A stretch of 64,000 bases of DNA from contig WGNA01000008.1 in NCBI GenBank assembly GCA_016124755.1, positions 1-64,000 of the forward strand. The letters are read 5' to 3'. The translations under genes were made by a program, and so were the position numbers. The stretch is from Bacteroidota bacterium (GTDB lineage: Bacteria; Bacteroidota; Bacteroidia; NS11-12g; UBA9320). The notes beneath the pieces were generated by a model that saw only the letters and a list, made by a program, of their open reading frames with translations, did no database searches and was not told where the DNA came from. This document shows, piece by piece, positions 61,201 to 64,000 of the stretch; within the stretch, counting starts at the first letter, position 1, and each line of letters starts with the position of its first letter.

Positions 61201-64000
61201 TGTTACCCGGATTTCTATAAAGCGTGTCAACAACTTCCGGTGCTATTCCACGGCATTTTAGAGCAACATTAAAAGTATCATTTGCCGAATTATTAAGGAT
61301 TTTTAATTCGGAAATAATTGCACCTGTATCAGAAGGCATGGCATTAACGAAAATCCAGACCGAATCACCGGGCATTATCGCTCCAACTATTTTTTGATTA
61401 ACACTGAAATCGGAGTTTTGAATCAGGCTGCCGGATAGTTTCAAAGTATCGGTTCCCGAATTCTTTATGGTAAATGCAATAGATGATGAATCGCCGACCC
61501 GGATTTCTCCGAAGTTCAAAGTATCATTTGCCAATTTTATTCGGGCAGCGGGAATAGTTTTAGCCCTGACATAAATAAACTTTTCTTCAGACAATGGCGT
61601 GGTTTTTATCGTGATTGTATCCAGATAGCTGCTAACGGAATCTCCATTGTAATTAATGATTAATGATGAATTAGCGTTACTGCTTATTAACTGTTTCCCA
61701 AATCCCTTCTTGGTTTTTATCGATAAAAACGGGTTGTGACCTGTGAATAAAATTGTGTCGATCGTTATATCAAGGGTACCTGAATTGTTTAAATCCACAA
61801 CCGATGAATCGGAACCATACTGAGGTAATTCAAAACTTATGTTGCCAGGAGTAGCATCGAATTCATAAGGATGATTACTGTAAAATCGGTAATAATAATT
61901 TGAACCCGGGAAATAAATTACAATTAAGTCCTCTGCACCATCGCCATCATAATCTGATATAACAATCTGTTTGGTTGAATTCATATAATGACCCTTTTCA
62001 ATAAATTTCAAACTGGTGTCTGAAACATTTGTGTACATGAATATTGAATCACTTGTATAGGCAATCACGTCCAGCAAGCCATCGCCGTTTAAATCACCCA
62101 AGCTGTTGATAATGCTTTTCGGATAAAATAACTCCGCGGTGAATTCAACTTTTCCGGGTTTTGACTTATTGGTTAAGAAAACAGTTTTATTGGATGCTGC
62201 CCCGCACATTCCCTGACCATAACAGATCAGATCCGGCTTCTCATCGGAATTCAGATAAACAACATATGCTGATAAATCGGTATTTTTTGCGGTACAATAT
62301 TTAAATGTATCCAGAATATCGTAGGCAAGCCGAAAACTAAATTTTCCAGGAGTTGATTCGTTCAGATAGATTTTGCCTCCGTCTACCAAATCTTTTCTGC
62401 CATCTCCGTCTATGTCGGCTGAGGTAAATCCGGATGGAGGATCGGGAAATCGGTTTAAAGTATCGGAAATGTATTTAACAACCATGGAATATTTATCCAT
62501 TGGAATTGTGGAGTGATTAAACTGATCGGAAATACTGGAAATAATATAAGTAGAATCCAGCACCCAGATTATATCCGGAATTCCATCCTGATCAAAGTCG
62601 TGGACAATTCTTTTAGCTCCGTGTCGTGGATCGTGAAGCCCGGCAAATTGATACATTTGGGAATATGGATAGGTTAGTTTAAATCCCGAATCATAATGAG
62701 GAGTTATAACAAACATTCCGTCGCAAATAGGACTGAGGCCACTGCAGTATGCACCGTAATCAATCGTTAAAAAATCTGTTTCACCATCGCGATTTAAATC
62801 CTGAAGATAAAAATCCGGACTTTTAGAGTAGGGATAAGATGATTTTCTCGCAATCGATACACTGGCTGCCTGATTAAAACTAAATTGGTTTTCATTGCTG
62901 TCTGCATCCGGAATCACAACAAAGAGACTGGAGCCCGGAGTAGTTGAATTATAATCTGTTTTGCCCGTTAAATCCAATTGACCATCATGGTTAATGTCGA
63001 TTAATTGTACGCTGTAAAATGGCAATTTGGAAATCTGCGCGGAATTAACATTCGGACTTTTATATAAAGAATCTAAGTGGAAATAATCCAACGACAGTAT
63101 TCCTCCCGGCCCGGATCTTTTGGGTCGTATTGACATTGCGGATACCGCACCAATGTGATTGATGGTGTCGGTAACTTCAACTTCTGTAATTCCAATTTTA
63201 GATGGGATAATAAATTTGTACAACGTGTCTGACGTAAAAATTGGCGTGAGGTTTTGTGCACTCACATTCACCACATTCGGATTTCCATTCCTGTTTAAGA
63301 GATGTTTGCCAAATATTGAAATCGTGTCACCAGCAACGAAAGTGAAAGGACGTAAACTATCAATTTTTGGCGGATCTGTATATTTTCCGATAACTATCTG
63401 AGGGATTCGAACAGCGCCTCTCTCAAAGGAAAACCAAAGAGTATCTTCAAAACTTTGCGTCCTTATTTTATTGTTATTCCAGATATAAAATTTAAGTACT
63501 CCGCCGGTGTCAAGTACAATTGGAAATTTTAACTCAGCGGTAAGAGTTGAATCTATGATTTCAAAGGCCGGGTTGAATGAAATGGAATCAAAAATAACCG
63601 GTACCAATCCCAGATTTACCGCATAAATGGGTTCAAAAGATGAAAAAGATGCCGTATCAGCGGATCTTAAAAAAACCGGTTCATTAATTGATTCTTTCTG
63701 AAACGGATACAAAGCCTTGTTCATATCATGCTCAAGCTCAGACCATACTTCGGTTTTCTTAAGCTGATTGATATAGGTTGTTTTATTAGAAATTACATCG
63801 GGGACATAATCTCCGTTCACATCCATTATTAAGGATAAATTGCTTGCACCGATTGAAAACGGTTTATCAAATGACAACCCGCTGCTGTCACTGGTATTCA
63901 TGAAAATATAGCCGTTCATGAAGAAATCCGGTTTTCCGTCACCATCAAAATCACTGGCTCTAATTACACCGCCGCTCATGTTGTACGAATACAACGAATC
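58211..64000 (-). CDS. Very large FG-GAP/VCBS and ASH-like repeat surface protein with T9SS domain (5' truncated)
   Basis: More than 1927 residues; the frame is open to the window edge, so the signal peptide is outside. N-terminal part: an integrin-like FG-GAP/VCBS region with calcium-loop motifs DFDGDGKPDF, DINHDGQLDL, DLNRDGETDF, DFDQDGIPDI, DIDGDGRKDL, DLNGDGLLDV and DYDGDGAEDL. From about residue 830 on, roughly ten choice-of-anchor D/ASH-like beta-sandwich repeats (TLNFGEIRVGDSSSIAFTIK, NSGTDTLKL and similar). Type A T9SS domain at the end (LFQNVPNPGNGEMYIDF, GIYHYRLETENVI). A surface adhesin or scaffold is likely. Confidence 0.9.
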   Translation of the reverse strand, partial: DSLYSYNMSGGVIRASDFDGDGKPDFFMNGYIFMNTSDSSGLSFDKPFSIGASNLSLIMDVNGDYVPDVISNKTTYINQLKKTEVWSELEHDMNKALYPFQKESINEPVFLRSADTASFSSFEPIYAVNLGLVPVIFDSISFNPAFEIIDSTLTAELKFPIVLDTGGVLKFYIWNNNKIRTQSFEDTLWFSFERGAVRIPQIVIGKYTDPPKIDSLRPFTFVAGDTISIFGKHLLNRNGNPNVVNVSAQNLTPIFTSDTLYKFIIPSKIGITEVEVTDTINHIGAVSAMSIRPKRSGPGGILSLDYFHLDSLYKSPNVNSAQISKLPFYSVQLIDINHDGQLDLTGKTDYNSTTPGSSLFVVIPDADSNENQFSFNQAASVSIARKSSYPYSKSPDFYLQDLNRDGETDFLTIDYGAYCSGLSPICDGMFVITPHYDSGFKLTYPYSQMYQFAGLHDPRHGAKRIVHDFDQDGIPDIIWVLDSTYIISSISDQFNHSTIPMDKYSMVVKYISDTLNRFPDPPSGFTSADIDGDGRKDLVDGGKIYLNESTPGKFSFRLAYDILDTFKYCTAKNTDLSAYVVYLNSDEKPDLICYGQGMCGAASNKTVFLTNKSKPGKVEFTAELFYPKSIINSLGDLNGDGLLDVIAYTSDSIFMYTNVSDTSLKFIEKGHYMNSTKQIVISDYDGDGAEDLIVIYFPGSNYYYRFYSNHPYEFDATPGNISFELPQYGSDSSVVDLNNSGTLDITIDTILFTGHNPFLSIKTKKGFGKQLISSNANSSLIINYNGDSVSSYLDTITIKTTPLSEEKFIYVRAKTIPAARIKLANDTLNFGEIRVGDSSSIAFTIKNSGTDTLKLSGSLIQNSDFSVNQKIVGAIMPGDSVWIFVNAMPSDTGAIISELKILNNSANDTFNVALKCRGIAPEVVDTLYRNPGNIYASSNNLDTFYIQNTGTDTLHILKINSGKYCSPIYYQKYIPPHDSGIVVYRVKSGSIGSTKDSFVIHHDYFKDSTTHVLVSYFGYTGLLTGPRELMFDPEYIDSIQTQKIIYKNIGNYQLTIDSIRTGMPDWITLSTPYALPIQLNIGDSVEIKVDFKPLCDGAVISSLLIYNSTRDSVIQNIIHGASIVVFDSAKYGHPVYKDFIIYNTLGTGINISLTKANDATQFSITGLTRSISAFDTIHGLSGFQSSILGVRKTNGKIIWDSYTTNLRFEGFTVSPEVVSGKTYYLPPTTRNKKFRDTIYLTNTGTDTLFTSSITHSSQIDLIDTFAMILPGDSGRIIFNYWTNLQVYQYESIQINHNYFINPKTKITLIYREESPEVSLSDSTLDFGDKMVTGFYSDSFYITNNGNAVLEIQGFKMKGDTQFNIKNTFPIKINTGQTVHIVGSFAPDQRESFSADLWLFHNGTNDSSRMRIMGKGIYSFIEKTLYLDTLKSLVGIKSMCSYTLKNSGELTLHIDSIRSENNLVPIQIGAASILEKDSLKISSWFVPATTNIEFDTHVVYHDYFAYQLTKVIIPIKGTDGFGLLSNTSVDHGVVAINDSSLRTFVLQNIGDGELVLNNAFWGKGSDFKLSKSINGTHLQPGDSVTLTSVYKPSGQVQDLDTLFFTSNSVNWKSDTSITFIGNVKGGILKIDNNPLVLGKTKINAPVTGKIRVQNIGTDTLSLTNVKALNINNLHLTLPTDILLDSSENAEIDFEYNNQQMSDSTELKYVITHTGLNGDQDGIIALSTIWAKIQTTDSFVFNDTKIKTTNEDTFWVKNIGTDTLVINKLSWLNGDFFGKNTSIPIWVLPNDSVELILTFSPVTIGSHGDSLYINNNDPEMGRYGIKVSGLAIDDVGIPGTMSTNGIELFQNVPNPGNGEMYIDFNLNSSCRCKLLLYDNHGRLIQTLFEGQGQTGKNHIQFNVTNLASGIYHYRLETENVILEKSMIIENN

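Overview
The window is a 64 kb chromosomal segment from a member of the Bacteroidota. Evidence: six secreted proteins with type IX secretion (T9SS) C-terminal sorting domains, a PorP/SprF-type protein, DUF4199 and DUF4783 proteins, the pheT-zapA-rny gene order, and repeated matches to the Bacteroidota -7 promoter element TAnnTTTG with little sign of Shine-Dalgarno sequences. Class or genus cannot be fixed from the sequence alone. I see no rRNA, tRNA, CRISPR array, prophage or complete insertion sequence other than one small REP-associated transposase.

Layout. 1-4.1 kb: two tandem paralogous secreted beta-helix proteins, the first cut by the window edge. 4.2-6.5 kb: a MntR/DtxR-type regulator, then on the minus strand a membrane-anchored LuxR-type HTH protein with a DUF4199 partner. 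6.3-15.5 kb: a visibly more AT-rich stretch of orphan genes (WG-repeat protein, SnoaL-like, FAD oxidase, lipoprotein, VOC protein, YhcG-type nuclease) with two decayed gene remnants. 15.6-20.9 kb: minus-strand housekeeping operon pheT, coiled-coil protein, zapA, rny, VanX-like dipeptidase. 21.5-28.5 kb: VWA membrane protein, rpsO, pnp, a secreted unknown and murQ. 28.5-32 kb: a REP-associated transposase with REP-like hairpins, then the overlapping operon upp, GT-C glycosyltransferase, YjjG-type phosphatase. 32-33.3 kb: DUF4783 and nadC.

33.3-40.7 kb is repeat-rich. It holds a tandem array with a unit of about 340 bp, a 270-bp repeat present on both sides of the esterase/DUF1648/folA block, a MITE-like element, and a 285-bp repeat carrying 24-bp perfect hairpins on both sides of a sulfide:quinone oxidoreductase-like gene and a 46-residue small protein. 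40.7-44.3 kb: a tightly packed minus-strand operon asnS, E2-acyltransferase-like protein, cytochrome P450. 44.3-47.2 kb: rpoN, a membrane protein and an enoyl-CoA hydratase/isomerase, running divergently from asnS through overlapping promoters. 47.2-64 kb: a surface-protein region with an M43 metalloprotease, a 1622-residue Ig-repeat adhesin with a type B (CHU_C) sorting domain, a PorP/SprF-TSP3-SPOR fusion directly after it, a PKD protein, and a very large FG-GAP/ASH-like protein cut by the window end.

The most interesting points are the PorP/SprF-calcium-repeat-SPOR fusion paired with a type B adhesin, the recurrent near-leaderless promoters, the asnS-linked E2-like/P450 pair, the small protein beside the SQR-like gene, and the layered intergenic repeat families.
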